Assembly: GCF_002210435.1 (NCBI RefSeq)
Contig: NZ_MZMV01000014.1
Coordinates: 1 to 64,000, forward strand
Length of the DNA: 64,000 bases
Source: Micromonospora wenchangensis
Lineage (GTDB): Bacteria; Actinomycetota; Actinomycetes; Mycobacteriales; Micromonosporaceae
Direction: 5' to 3'
The first letter of the stretch is position 1, and every line of letters starts with the position of its first letter. A program made the translations under genes and the position numbers. The notes beneath the pieces were generated by a model. The model searched no databases, was not told where the DNA came from, and saw only the letters and a list, made by a program, of their open reading frames with translations. Shown here in pieces: positions 36,635-45,718 of this stretch.

Positions 36635-37882
36635 TCACCCGGGCCGGGAACTGGCCCGGCCGGTGTCCGCGCCGGCGGAGCTGCGGCGCGGCCCGTGGTC
36701 GCCGTACCAGTCGATGATCATCAGGGTGGCGTCGTCGGCCAGGGTCGGGCCGGCGATGGCCAGCGCCGCGTCCGACAGCGCCCGGACCGCCTCGCGGGGG
36801 TGCAACGACGCGACGTCGTGCAGGGCGGCGGGCAGGTCGAGATCGGCGGCGTTGCGTTCGCGCATCCCGTCGGTGACCACGACCAGCCGGTCGCCGGGCC
36901 GCAGGACGACCTCCCCGCTGCGGAACCCCGCCTCGGGGAACATGCCAAGCGGAAAGTTGCCGGGCAGCTCCAGCAGCGTGGTCCGGCCGTCGCGGACCAG
37001 CATCGGCGGGACGTGCCCGGCGTTGAGCAGTTCGCAGCGCCCGGTGGCCAACTCGATGCGCCCCAGCACCGCCGTCACGTACGCGCCGCGGACGTTGGCG
37101 TTCTCGGCGATGGCGCGGTTGGCCTCGTCGGCCTGCCCGGTGAGGCCCAATCCTCGGCGGCGGGTGTTGCGCAGGCTGCCCACCCCGAGGGTGGCGGTCA
37201 GCGCGCTGGCGACCCCGTGCCCCATCGCGTCGGTGACGCTCAGGTGCAGCACGTCCCGGGCCACGCTGTAGTCGAAGGTGTCCCCGCCCACGCTGGCGGC
37301 CGGCTCCAACCAGCCGGACAGGGCGAACGCCCCGGCCTCGCAGGTGAACGAGGCGGGCAGCAGTCGACGCTGGATCTCGGCGGAGAGGGTGAACGGGGTG
37401 CTGCGCTGCCCCCACTCGAACAGGTCGGTGTGCCGCCGGTTGGCGATCACCACGAACGCCAGCGCGTGCGCGGTACGGGCGACCCGCTCGATCACCTCGG
37501 CGTCCGGCTCGTCGGGCAGGTCGATCTCCAGCAGGCCGATGGCCTCACCACGCTCGGTGACGGGGGCGAGCAGCGTCCACCGGCCGTCGCCGGGAAGCAC
37601 CCGGGGGACCTGGTGGCGGACCGCCTGCTCGTAGGGGCCGCCGTCGAAGGGCAGCAACTCGGCGAGTTCCTCGCCCTGGCGGCGGCCCGGCCCGGCGACG
37701 CCCGGCTGGTGGGTCAGCCGGACCAGGGCCCGACCGCTGAGATCGGCGATCAGCAGGGAGACACCGAGCGCGTCCAGCGCCGTGGCGATCGCCCCGGTCA
37801 CCGCCTCGACCGCCTCGACCGGCGCGGCGTCCTCGGCCGACTGCAGCATCTCGGCCAGCACGATCTGCTCGCTGTCCTCCAC
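36635..37882 (-). CDS. SpoIIE-type PP2C serine phosphatase
   Basis: A 415-aa soluble protein with a GAF-like sensor (about residues 30-165: ALGVSLLIADLSGRALVRL, LLAPVTERGEAIGLLEIDL), a linker helix, and a SpoIIE phosphatase (about 190-400) with VGGDTFDYSVARD, VTDAMGHGVASALT, NAGHVPPMLVRDG, VVVTDGMRERN and DDATLMIIDW. Metal-binding aspartates are present. GTG start at 37882. It is convergent with the STAS gene, 6 bases apart, so the two form a likely phosphatase/substrate pair. It is a paralogue of the phosphatase at 26602-27816. Confidence 0.9.
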   Translation of the reverse strand: MEDSEQIVLAEMLQSAEDAAPVEAVEAVTGAIATALDALGVSLLIADLSGRALVRLTHQPGVAGPGRRQGEELAELLPFDGGPYEQAVRHQVPRVLPGDGRWTLLAPVTERGEAIGLLEIDLPDEPDAEVIERVARTAHALAFVVIANRRHTDLFEWGQRSTPFTLSAEIQRRLLPASFTCEAGAFALSGWLEPAASVGGDTFDYSVARDVLHLSVTDAMGHGVASALTATLGVGSLRNTRRRGLGLTGQADEANRAIAENANVRGAYVTAVLGRIELATGRCELLNAGHVPPMLVRDGRTTLLELPGNFPLGMFPEAGFRSGEVVLRPGDRLVVVTDGMRERNAADLDLPAALHDVASLHPREAVRALSDAALAIAGPTLADDATLMIIDWYGDHGPRRSSAGADTGRASSRPG

Positions 37883-38000
37883 GCGTCGAGCATATGCACT
37901 CCCGGTGCCGGCCGCCTCACGGCGACCGGACGGGCGGCGGTCACGCCCCGGCCACCGTACGGGCGGTGGCCCGACCGACGTGGCCGGATGGTCGGTCCGG

Positions 38001-38552
38001 TCAGCGGCGGTTCAGCGCGGACTCCAGCCGGCGGATCAGCGTCGTGCGGCCCTTGCCCCGGCGCTCGGCGCGCAGGGCGGCCCTGAGCTGTGCGGTGTCG
38101 AGATCGCGGACGTGCTTCGTCGCCTCGGCCACGGTCAGCTCGGTCAGCGAGCCACCCGAGGTGACGTTGCGGCGTGCGCGTCTGGCCGGGCCGGTGTTGG
38201 CCACGTACTGCCGGCCGGAGGTCGACGCCCGGCGCTTGCGCGCGTCGGTGGCCCGTTGCTGCTGCGGGGAGAGCTGCTTCCACGCCTTGTCGGGCAGGTA
38301 CCTGTCGGTCTCACCGTCGTGCCGGGCCCGGGTGGTGCCCTGTCTGGTCCGCCACTTCTGGTCGCCCCAGCGGCGCAGGGACTGCTGCCGCTCGTCCCGG
38401 GGGCCCTGGTAGCCGCCACCGCGCTGCTGGTACTCGCGGGTCAGCAGTTGCGACTTGCGGGCCGACCACTGGCCCGGTCGTCCGCCCCGGTCGCCGGCCC
38501 GGATCTCCTCCTTGAGCTGCTCGCGCAGCTCGGGTTTCGTGTAGCGCGCCAT
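38001..38552 (-). CDS. DUF5872 domain-containing basic protein
   Basis: A 183-aa hydrophilic, strongly basic protein. MARYTKPELREQLKEEIRAG, then KPGQWSARKSQLL-like text, YQQRGGGYQGPRDERQQSLRRWG and RYLPDKAWKQLSPQQQRATD match the DUF5872 family of small basic proteins. The C-terminal 45 residues (LTELTVAEATKHVRDL) look like a SAP-like helical tail. Function unknown; nucleic-acid binding is a guess from charge. It lies 32 bases downstream of the sigma factor gene on the same strand, with a possible sigma-B-like GAGT-N15-GGGTAA just before its ATG. Confidence 0.85.
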   Translation of the reverse strand: MARYTKPELREQLKEEIRAGDRGGRPGQWSARKSQLLTREYQQRGGGYQGPRDERQQSLRRWGDQKWRTRQGTTRARHDGETDRYLPDKAWKQLSPQQQRATDARKRRASTSGRQYVANTGPARRARRNVTSGGSLTELTVAEATKHVRDLDTAQLRAALRAERRGKGRTTLIRRLESALNRR

Positions 38553-38584
38553 GGGCGCGGATTACCCGTGGTCGCCGGCCGTAC

Positions 38585-39364
38585 TCACCCGTCGGTGAGT
38601 CGGCCGCGCAGGGTGGCCAGCGCCCGGCCGATCAGCCGGGAGACGTGCATCTGGGAGATGCCGACCCGGTCGGCGATCTCCGACTGGGTCAGGTTGCCGT
38701 GGAACCGCAGGGTCAGGATCAGGCGTTCGCGTTCCGGCAGGGCGGCGAGGGCGGGACCGAGGGCGACGTGGATCTCGACGAGTTCGAGGTCGTGGTCCTC
38801 GCCGCCGAGGGTGTCGGCGAGTTCCATGCCGCCGTCGGTGCCGATGGGGGTGGACAGCGAGGTCGCCCGGTAGGCGCGGGCCCCCTCCAGGCCCTCCAGG
38901 ACGGTCTCCTCGGACAGGTCGAGGTAGCCGGCGATGTCGGCGACGGTCGGCGACCGCCCCAGCGTGTGGGCGAGGGTGCCGTTCGCCTCGCTGATCGCCA
39001 GGCGCAGCTCCTGGAGCCGGCGGGGGACCCGCACCGACCAGGTGCGGTCCCGGAAGTACCGCTTGATCTCACCGATGACGGTGGGCACGGCGTACCCGGT
39101 GAAGGCGACGCCCCGGGCCGGGTCGAAGTGGTCGACCGCCTTGATCAGCCCGACCGCCGCGGTCTGGGTGAGGTCGTCGTCCTGGACGCCGCGCCCGGAG
39201 TAGCGGCGGGCCAGGTGCCGGGCGAGCGGCAGCCACGCCTCGATGGCACGGGCCCGCAGCGCCGGGCGACGCGGATCGTCGGCCGGCAGGGCTGCCATCG
39301 TTGCCACCAGGTCGTCGGCGGCGGTGCCGTTCGGGTCGAGGACCGGTTCGGAGGTGCTGAGCAT
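38585..39364 (-). CDS. Sigma-B/F-family RNA polymerase sigma factor
   Basis: A 259-aa group 3 sigma factor. Region 2 is DDDLTQTAAVGLIKAVDHFDPARGVAFTGYAVPTVIGEIKRYFRD, region 3 covers PRRLQELRLAISEANGTLAHTLGRSP, and region 4 ends in LTQSEIADRVGISQMHVSRLI. It has the size and region 3 of the SigB/SigF/SigH stress and development group, normally held by an RsbW-like kinase. It would read GTTT-N15-GGGTAC-like promoters, two of which occur in this window. The ATG at 39364 has GGAAGG 6 bases upstream. No anti-sigma gene is adjacent. Confidence 0.9.
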   Translation of the reverse strand: MLSTSEPVLDPNGTAADDLVATMAALPADDPRRPALRARAIEAWLPLARHLARRYSGRGVQDDDLTQTAAVGLIKAVDHFDPARGVAFTGYAVPTVIGEIKRYFRDRTWSVRVPRRLQELRLAISEANGTLAHTLGRSPTVADIAGYLDLSEETVLEGLEGARAYRATSLSTPIGTDGGMELADTLGGEDHDLELVEIHVALGPALAALPERERLILTLRFHGNLTQSEIADRVGISQMHVSRLIGRALATLRGRLTDG

Positions 39365-39575
39365 GCTGGACCTTCCGCAGGTGCCCGCTGATCGGAGGCG
39401 ACTCATCGGCTGACGCCGGAGCACGCGGACGGGCTGCGCGCTGTCGCAGGGTCACGATCACGGGCATGGTCACCGCGTCATGTAGTCCATTTGTTGGACG
39501 CGACGCTACCCGAACGGATGTGGAATTGCCAGCCGAACGGTGGATGTCGAGCTGGTGGGTCGCCCGACGCCCCGG

Positions 39576-40142
39576 TCACCGGCTGAACGCCTCCCGCCGG
39601 CACGCCGTCATCTTGGGCGACTGGAAGTCACCGTTCGGGCCGACCTCGGTGAGCCCGAACTCGCCGTCCTCGTCGGGCGCGGTCAACCGGTAACCGGCCT
39701 GCTTGGCGCACTTGTACCACTCGCGCTGGTTGTCCCGGAACGCCGCGTTGTCCGTACGCTTCTGGCGCTCCTCGAAGAACTCCGGCTCCGACGACCGGCA
39801 CGCCGCCCGTACCCGCTTCGCCTTCGGGTCGTTCTGGCTCTCCTTCCAGATCACGCTCCGGCCGTCCTCGTAGCCGGGGCCGCCCTCCTTCGCCACACAC
39901 CGCCCCCAGGCCGCCCGCAGGGCCTCGATCTCGTCGTTGGTGGCGTCGAGGGGGATCAGCGGGCGCTGGTCCTCGACGTCGGCGGGGCCGCCGGCGCGGG
40001 CGGTCGGGCTCTGTACCGAGGCCACCCGTGAGCCGTCGGCCCGGTCGTCGGTCGGTGCGGCGGAACAACCGGCGAGCAGGCAACCGAGCACCAGTGCCGG
40101 TAGGGCGAAGCGACGGGCCGTGGTGACGAACGTGTGCGACAT
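39576..40142 (-). CDS. Putative lipoprotein, unknown function
   Basis: A 188-aa exported protein with lipobox L-L-A-G-C. The mature part has three cysteines in a helical, charged context (WGRCVAKEG, AACRSSEPEFF, WYKCAKQAG) and TACRREAFSR at the end, a pattern often annotated as hypothetical lipoprotein in Micromonospora. A GTG at 40151 is an alternative start. There is no clear ribosome site. It is divergent from the efflux operon and may act with it, but only position suggests this. Confidence 0.75.
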   Translation of the reverse strand: MSHTFVTTARRFALPALVLGCLLAGCSAAPTDDRADGSRVASVQSPTARAGGPADVEDQRPLIPLDATNDEIEALRAAWGRCVAKEGGPGYEDGRSVIWKESQNDPKAKRVRAACRSSEPEFFEERQKRTDNAAFRDNQREWYKCAKQAGYRLTAPDEDGEFGLTEVGPNGDFQSPKMTACRREAFSR

Positions 40143-40231
40143 GCTGCCCACGGTCGGGGCGGGATGTCAGGAACCCGTGTGGAATCCCCGGACCTGACAG
40201 GTTTCTGAAGAACCGTCGCCATGCTCGCGGC

Positions 40232-41476
40232 GTGTCAACAGAACAGTCACCAGCACAGAGCCCACCGCGCCGTACCGGTCGACGCGTCGTCGTCCCGGCC
40301 GTGCTGACCCTGGTGGTGGCGGTCGTCGCCAGCGGCGTCGTCTGGTCCGTCCACCGTGGTCCGGCCACGGCCGGCGGGGACCCGCCGGTACCGGTGCAGA
40401 CCACCACCGTCGTGCGGACCGACCTCGCCACCACCGTGTCGTTGACCGGCACCCTCGGGTACGGGCGGGCGGAGCCGGTGAAGGGCGGCCGGAGCGGGAC
40501 GGTCACCTGGCTGCCGCCGGCCGGCGCGACGGTCACCCGGGGCAGGCAGCTCTACCGGATCGACGACCAGCCGGTGCCGCTGTTCTACGGCGGCCTGCCG
40601 CTCTACCGCGACCTGGCCGAACCCGGCACGGTCGGCCGCGACGTGCGGGTCGTCGCCAGCAACCTCAAGGCGCTGGGATACGAGATCGGCTACCAGCCCG
40701 TACCCGGGGAGAAGGTCTCCCGACCGGTGAAGTCCGCCGCCTCCGCCCCGCCCGCCGGGCAGCAGACGGCACCGGAGCCGGGCAGGGGCACGTCCGGGCA
40801 GGGCGCGGCGGCCCCCATGCCGACGGCTGCGGCCCCGGCCCGGGTCGTCGTCCGCAAGGGCGAGGGGGTGCTGACCGGCTCGCTGATGCGGGCCATCAAG
40901 CGGTGGCAGCAGGACGCCGAACTGCCGGTGACCGGCCGGATCGCCGTCGGCGACGTGGCCGTGCTGCCCGGCGCGGTCCGGGTCGACGCCGTCACCGCGC
41001 TGCGCGGGGACCCCGCCGAGACGCCGCTGTTGACCGTCACGCCGACCGCGAAGGTGATCACCGTCCAGGCCGACGTGGCCGAGGCCGGCACGATCCAGCG
41101 GGGCGACCGGGTGACGGTGACGCTGCCGGGCGACAAGACCGTCGACGGCACCGTCTCGGCGGTCGCCACCGCCGTCACCCAGGACGACCCCGGCCCGACC
41201 GCCACGCCGAAGCGGGCCGTCACGGTGACCGTGGACGACGACCTGAGCGGGATCGACGCCGCCGACGTGCAGGTCGACCTGGCCGGCGAGACCCGGGAGG
41301 GCGTCCTCGCCGTACCGGTCGGCGCGCTGGTGGCGCTCAGCGAGGGCGGCTACGCGCTGCAACTGGCCGACGGTGGACGGTTCGTCGCCGTCACCACCGG
41401 CATGTTCGCCAAGGGCATGGTGGAGGTCTCCGGCGACGGGATCACCGAGGACCTCGCGGTGGTGACCGCCTCGTGA
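40232..41476 (+). CDS. Periplasmic adaptor-like protein of an ABC efflux system
   Basis: A 414-aa protein with one N-terminal membrane helix ([20 protein letters not shown]). The body resembles actinobacterial membrane-fusion proteins: [22 protein letters not shown], a hairpin-lipoyl-like region, an insert with a peptidoglycan-binding-like helix ([21 protein letters not shown]), and the beta-barrel [24 protein letters not shown] with [12 protein letters not shown]. It couples the MacB-like transporter encoded next to the outside. GTG start without a good ribosome site. It overlaps the ATPase gene by 4 bases (GTGA). Confidence 0.83.
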   Translation: MSTEQSPAQSPPRRTGRRVVVPAVLTLVVAVVASGVVWSVHRGPATAGGDPPVPVQTTTVVRTDLATTVSLTGTLGYGRAEPVKGGRSGTVTWLPPAGATVTRGRQLYRIDDQPVPLFYGGLPLYRDLAEPGTVGRDVRVVASNLKALGYEIGYQPVPGEKVSRPVKSAASAPPAGQQTAPEPGRGTSGQGAAAPMPTAAAPARVVVRKGEGVLTGSLMRAIKRWQQDAELPVTGRIAVGDVAVLPGAVRVDAVTALRGDPAETPLLTVTPTAKVITVQADVAEAGTIQRGDRVTVTLPGDKTVDGTVSAVATAVTQDDPGPTATPKRAVTVTVDDDLSGIDAADVQVDLAGETREGVLAVPVGALVALSEGGYALQLADGGRFVAVTTGMFAKGMVEVSGDGITEDLAVVTAS

Positions 41477-42159
41477 CCGTGCTGGCCGTACGCGACGCCG
41501 CCATGCGCTACCCGGGCGGGGTCACCGCCCTCGCCGGCGTCTCGCTCGATATCACCGAGGGTGAGATGCTGGCCATCGTCGGCCCGTCCGGCTCCGGCAA
41601 GTCGACCCTGCTGCACATCATGGGCACGCTGGACCGGCCGACCTCCGGCACGGTGCACCTCGGCGGTCTCGACGTCGCCGGGCTCTCCGACCGGCAGTTG
41701 TCCGCGCTGCGCGGGCGCTGGCTGGGCTTCGTCTTCCAGCAGTTCCACCTCACCGCCGGGCTCACCGCCGCCGAGAACGTCGCCACCGGCCTGCTCTACG
41801 CCGGGGTGCCGCGCCGGGACCGCCGGCCGCTGGCCCTCGCGGCGCTGGACCGGGTCGGCCTGGCGCACCGCGTCACCCACCTGCCGCACCAGCTCTCCGG
41901 CGGGGAACGGCAGCGGGTGGCGATCGCCCGTGCCCTGGTCCACCAGCCGGCGCTGCTGCTCGCCGACGAACCCACCGGCGCGCTGGACACCCGTACCGGC
42001 CAGGCCGTCCTGGAGCTGCTGTACCGGCTGCACGCCGAGGGCACCACCATCGCCGTGATCACCCACGACCGGGACATCGCCGCCCGTCTGCCCCGCCGGG
42101 TGGAGCTGCGCGACGGCCACCTGGTCGCCGACTCCGGCCGGGTGGTGACGCCCCGATGA
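41473..42159 (+). CDS. ABC transporter ATP-binding protein (MacB/LolD type)
   Basis: A 228-aa ATPase with Walker [11 protein letters not shown]-loop FVFQQFHL, signature [10 protein letters not shown], Walker [13 protein letters not shown] and switch VITHD. Highest similarity in style to LolD/MacB efflux ATPases that work with FtsX-type permeases. It powers the permease encoded by the next gene, whose ATG overlaps its stop. Confidence 0.93.
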   Translation: MTVLAVRDAAMRYPGGVTALAGVSLDITEGEMLAIVGPSGSGKSTLLHIMGTLDRPTSGTVHLGGLDVAGLSDRQLSALRGRWLGFVFQQFHLTAGLTAAENVATGLLYAGVPRRDRRPLALAALDRVGLAHRVTHLPHQLSGGERQRVAIARALVHQPALLLADEPTGALDTRTGQAVLELLYRLHAEGTTIAVITHDRDIAARLPRRVELRDGHLVADSGRVVTPR

Positions 42160-43412
42160 GCACACCCACCACCGGGGGTACGCACCGGGCGCATCCGGGT
42201 ACGGCCCGCGAGGCCGCCCGGCCGGTCCGGCTGGCCGTGACCGACCTGCTCGGGCTGGGGCTGCTCGGCATCCGTACCCGGCGCACCCGGGCCGCGCTGT
42301 CGGCGCTCGGCATCGCCATCGGGATCGCCACGATGATCGTGGTCACCGGCATCCCCGCCTCCAGCCAGGCCCAGCTGATGCGGGAACTCTCCGCGCTCGG
42401 CACGAACATGCTGGAGGTGCGGGCGCTGCCCGACCAGGACCCGCCGGCGCTGCTGCCGACGGAGTCGACCGCCATGGTCCGGCGGGTGGGGCCGGTGACC
42501 AGCGTCAGCGCGGTCGCCAACACCCACCGGTTGGTCCGCCGCTCCGACCGTACCGACCCCGACGACGGCTCCGGTCTGACGGTGCTGGCCAGCCGGCTCG
42601 ACCTGCTCCCGATCATCAACGCCCGGGTCCAGCACGGCAGCTGGCTCACCCCGGCGACAGAGCGTTTCCCCACCGTGGTGCTCGGCGCGGTCGCGGCGGC
42701 CCGGTTGGGCGTACGCGACGTGCCCGCAGGGGGTGGGCCCGGCCAGCAGGTGCTGATCGGCGACAGGTGGTTCACCGTGGTCGGCATCCTGGCCGCCGTC
42801 CCGCTGCTGCCGGACATCGACCGGTCGGTGCTGGTCGGCTGGCCGGCCGCGCAGTCCGAGCTGGGCTTCGACGGGCATCCCACGGTGCTCTACGTCCGGT
42901 CGCTGGAGCCGGCGGTGGAGCAGGTCCGGGCGGTGCTGCCCGAGACGGTCAGCCCGCAGAGCCCGGCCGACGTGCTGGTCAGCCGCCCCTCCGACGCGCT
43001 GGCCGCGAAGCGCGCCACCGAGAACGCCTTCTCGTCGCTGTTCCTCGCCCTGGCCGCGGTGGCGCTGCTGGTGGGTGGGATCGGGGTGGCCAACACGATG
43101 GTCATCTCGGTGCTGGAACGGCGGGCCGAGATCGGCCTGCGGCGTGCGCTCGGCGCGCACCGGGGGCAGATCCGTAGCCAGTTCCTCACCGAGTCGGTGG
43201 CCCTGGCGTCGCTGGGCGGGATCGTCGGGACGCTGCTCGGGCTGGCCGTCACCGCCGGCTACGCCGCCTACCACCAGTGGCCGGTGGTGATTCCGCTCGG
43301 CTCGACGCTGGCCGGGCTGGGCGGTGCGGCGGTGGTGGGCGTGGTGGCCGGCGTCTATCCGTCGATGCGGGCCGCCGCCCTGCCGCCGACCGAGGCGCTC
43401 GCCAGCAACTGA
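42156..43412 (+). CDS. FtsX/MacB-type ABC permease
   Basis: A 418-aa permease: first helix after [25 protein letters not shown], a large outside MacB core domain (about residues 75-270), then three helices including [33 protein letters not shown], the FtsX signature. Together with the adaptor and ATPase it forms a tripartite-like exporter for a peptide, antibiotic or lipid; substrate unknown. The ATG overlaps the ATPase stop by 4 bases. A 14-bp hairpin follows. Confidence 0.92.
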   Translation: MSTPTTGGTHRAHPGTAREAARPVRLAVTDLLGLGLLGIRTRRTRAALSALGIAIGIATMIVVTGIPASSQAQLMRELSALGTNMLEVRALPDQDPPALLPTESTAMVRRVGPVTSVSAVANTHRLVRRSDRTDPDDGSGLTVLASRLDLLPIINARVQHGSWLTPATERFPTVVLGAVAAARLGVRDVPAGGGPGQQVLIGDRWFTVVGILAAVPLLPDIDRSVLVGWPAAQSELGFDGHPTVLYVRSLEPAVEQVRAVLPETVSPQSPADVLVSRPSDALAAKRATENAFSSLFLALAAVALLVGGIGVANTMVISVLERRAEIGLRRALGAHRGQIRSQFLTESVALASLGGIVGTLLGLAVTAGYAAYHQWPVVIPLGSTLAGLGGAAVVGVVAGVYPSMRAAALPPTEALASN

Positions 43413-43450
43413 GCCGGGCCGGCGGCGGGTGCGGTCGGGTGGCCGGACCC

Positions 43451-43485
43451 GCCGCCCGGTCGGGCGTCCGTCCCGACCGGGCGGC
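43451..43485 (+). terminator. Hairpin after the efflux operon
   Basis: Perfect 14-bp arms GCCGCCCGGTCGGG and CCCGACCGGGCGGC with a 7-base loop, 38 bases after the permease stop. Confidence 0.75.
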
Positions 43486-43864
43486 TGCCGGGTCGCCCGC
43501 GAGCGGCTGCCCGCCGCCGTTAACGGTCACATGCGTCGGCCGGGGCCGGATCCAGAAAGTTACGGGCCGCCCCGCCGATAGTTTCGACGGCCGCTGTCGG
43601 TCCCGGGGCCGGTCGAGCCGTTCCGGTGCGGGTCCGTCCCGGTCGCCGACGGGGCGGTTCGAGGGTGTGCCCGGCGCTCGCCGATCCGCTGGTGGTCCCC
43701 GATGGCATGGCCGCTGACCAGCAGGGACGGTGCCGCCGGGCCGACGGCGGGCGGGTCGTCGCGGGTGGACCGGGCCGGTGCGCCGGCTCCGGCCGGGCGG
43801 GGGATCCGGTTGGTCCCGCGGTGCGGCGACACACCCGCTCCGGCGACCGGAACCGCCCGTCCGG
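43486..43864. other. GC-rich intergenic region, no gene seen
   Basis: About 380 bases between the efflux terminator and the esterase promoter. I see no frame with protein-like content. GAAAGTTACGG at 43,554 and ATAGTTTCGACGG at 43,579 resemble split half-sites of the CGAAAGTTTCG-type operators found before actinobacterial xylan and cellulose genes; this is speculative. Confidence 0.4.
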
Positions 43865-43894
43865 TTGAGTATGTTATCGATAACCTGCTATCTT
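43865..43894 (+). promoter_or_regulatory. Promoter with operator palindrome before the CE1-like esterase gene
   Basis: TTGAGT (43865-43870) and TATCTT (43889-43894) are spaced 18 bases. The spacer holds the perfect 12-bp palindrome GTTATCGATAAC (43873-43884), the only such AT-rich palindrome nearby and of LacI/GntR operator style. A repressor bound there would block polymerase. The start codon is about 280 bases further on, implying a long leader. Confidence 0.55.
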
Positions 43895-44182
43895 TCGGCC
43901 GGGAGCGAAGGGCACGCTTCCCGTCGTCGGAGTCCGTTGGCAGCGGCACACGAGGGCACCCCCTCGCGCCGCCCTGCCGGTCGACGACCAGATCCGGGCC
44001 GCTCCACCGAGCCGTCGTGCCGTCCGCGCCGAACGGGCGCGTCCGCCCACCCGAGTCGCCCCGCCCGGGGCGAGGAGACGGGGTGCGGGTGTCCACCGCA
44101 TCCTGCCGTCCCCGCCGGTCATCGCCGGGTCGACTCCGCGTATCACCACCGGGACTCCAGACCCATGGCAAGGAGCCAAGCA

Positions 44183-45502
44183 ATGGTCAGACACAGACAC
44201 CTACTCCCGACCATCGCCGCCGCGGCCGTCCTGCTCGCGGCGACCGTCGGCGGCGCGCTGAACGGCGGCCTCTCCGCGACGGCGGAGGCGGCGACGAACG
44301 GCACCCTCGCGGCGACGGCGGGCTGCGGCAAGGCCCCCACGTTGAGCAACGGGACGCGCACGATCACCAGCAGCGGGCAGAACCGCAGCTACATCCTGCG
44401 GATTCCGGACGGCTACGACCGCAACCGCCAGTACCGGCTGGTCGTCGGCTTCCACTGGTTGAACGGCTCGGCGCAGAACGTCTCCTCGGCCGGCTACTAC
44501 GGCCTGCTGCCGCTGTCCAACAACAGCACGATCTTCGTCGCCCCGCAGGGCATCGACGCCGGCTGGGCCAACACCAACGGCCGGGACCTGACCCTCTTCG
44601 ACGACATCCTCCGGCAGGTCGAGAACGACCTGTGCGTCGACACCACCCAGCGGTTCGTGCTGGGCTGGAGCTACGGCGGCGCGATGAGCTACGCGGTGGC
44701 CTGCGCCCGGCCCACCGTCGTGCGCGCGGTCGCCGTGCTGTCCGGTGCCCAGCTCAGTGGGTGCAACGGCGGTACCCAGCCGGTGCCGTACTTCGGCATC
44801 CACGGCACCCACGACAGCGTGCTGAACATCTCGATGGGCCGCTCGCTGCGCGACACGTTCGTCCGCAACAACGGGTGCACCGCACAGAGCCCGCGCGAAC
44901 CGGCCCTGAACAGCTTCACCCACATCACCACCGTCTACTCGGGCTGCCGTTCCGGCTTCCCGGTGCAGTGGGCCGCGTTCGACGGTGACCACACCCCCAG
45001 CCCGGTCGACGGGTCGGGCACCCCCAACGACTCGCGGACCTGGACCTCGGGGGAGATCTGGCGCTTCTTCAGCCAGTTCCAGTCCACCACGCCGCCGACC
45101 ACGCCCCCGCCGACCACCGCTCCGCCGACGACCCCGCCGCCCACCACCGCCCCGCCGACCACCCCTCCGCCGACCACGCCTCCGCCCACCAGCGGGCCCG
45201 GCGGCTGCACCGCCACCTACAAGGCGGTCAACAGCTGGCCCGGCGGTTTCCAGGGTGAGGTCACCGTGGCCAACACCAGCTCCGGCGCGATCACCGGCTG
45301 GGCCGTGGGCCTGAGCCTGGGCAGCGGCCAGGCGATCAGCAGCGTCTGGAACGGTGTCAACACCGGCACCACCGGCAACGTCACCGTCCGCAACGCCGCC
45401 TACAACGGCGCGCTGGCACCCAACGGCTCGACCACGTTCGGGTTCACCGCCACCGGCAACGGCACCCCGCCGCCCGGCAACATCACCTGCGCCATCTCCT
45501 GA
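44183..45502 (+). CDS. Secreted CE1-like carbohydrate esterase with CBM2
   Basis: A 439-aa secreted enzyme. Signal peptide about residues 1-37 (TAEAAT). The alpha/beta-hydrolase domain (about 45-295) has nucleophile S163 in LGWSYGGAMSY, an acid in IHGTHDSVLN and the histidine in FDGDHTPSP, like feruloyl/acetylxylan esterases and PHB depolymerase-like family CE1 members. A Thr/Pro linker of about 35 residues leads to a family 2 cellulose-binding module (from C342, NSWPGGFQGEVTVAN, to the terminal ITCAIS). It probably removes ferulate or acetate from xylan bound to cellulose. The ATG at 44183 has AAGGAG 8 bases upstream; the ATG at 44165 is less likely. Confidence 0.88.
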   Translation: MVRHRHLLPTIAAAAVLLAATVGGALNGGLSATAEAATNGTLAATAGCGKAPTLSNGTRTITSSGQNRSYILRIPDGYDRNRQYRLVVGFHWLNGSAQNVSSAGYYGLLPLSNNSTIFVAPQGIDAGWANTNGRDLTLFDDILRQVENDLCVDTTQRFVLGWSYGGAMSYAVACARPTVVRAVAVLSGAQLSGCNGGTQPVPYFGIHGTHDSVLNISMGRSLRDTFVRNNGCTAQSPREPALNSFTHITTVYSGCRSGFPVQWAAFDGDHTPSPVDGSGTPNDSRTWTSGEIWRFFSQFQSTTPPTTPPPTTAPPTTPPPTTAPPTTPPPTTPPPTSGPGGCTATYKAVNSWPGGFQGEVTVANTSSGAITGWAVGLSLGSGQAISSVWNGVNTGTTGNVTVRNAAYNGALAPNGSTTFGFTATGNGTPPPGNITCAIS

Positions 45503-45517
45503 CCGCGGACGCCCTCA

Positions 45518-45545
45518 GGGCCCGGAGCCAGCCGGCTCCGGGCCC
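45518..45545 (+). terminator. Hairpin after the esterase gene
   Basis: Perfect 12-bp arms GGGCCCGGAGCC and GGCTCCGGGCCC with a 4-base loop, 15 bases after the stop. Confidence 0.75.
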
Positions 45546-45598
45546 GCCGTCCGTTCCGGGTCCGGTCGGTATCGCGGACGCGCCGTCCGGCCGGCCTT

Positions 45599-45628
45599 AT
45601 TGCCAAGAGCTGGCAATTACGCGATAGT
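45599..45628 (+). promoter_or_regulatory. Promoter with Nur-like box before the nickel/peptide ABC operon
   Basis: The inverted repeat ATTGCCA-AGAGC-TGGCAAT (45599-45617; 7-5-7) is close to the Nur box of Streptomyces (TTGCAA-N5-TTGCAA). It overlaps a promoter-like pair TTGCCA (45600-45605), 17 bases, GATAGT (45623-45628). The substrate-binding gene starts 90 bases further on. Repression by nickel-bound Nur is the working idea. Confidence 0.55.
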
Positions 45629-45718
45629 GGCAGCAGTGGCGGGTACCCGGGCCTGCGATGATCCGACCTGGCCCGAGTGCCCGCCCCTGCGTCGATCCAC
45701 GACCCGAGGGAGCTGCCG

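Noticed and set aside
45090..45195. Repeated CCGACCACC-type DNA in the esterase gene, considered as a minisatellite
   Set aside because: It encodes the Thr/Pro linker between enzyme and CBM2; the same linker DNA occurs at 54320-54430 in the cellulase gene.
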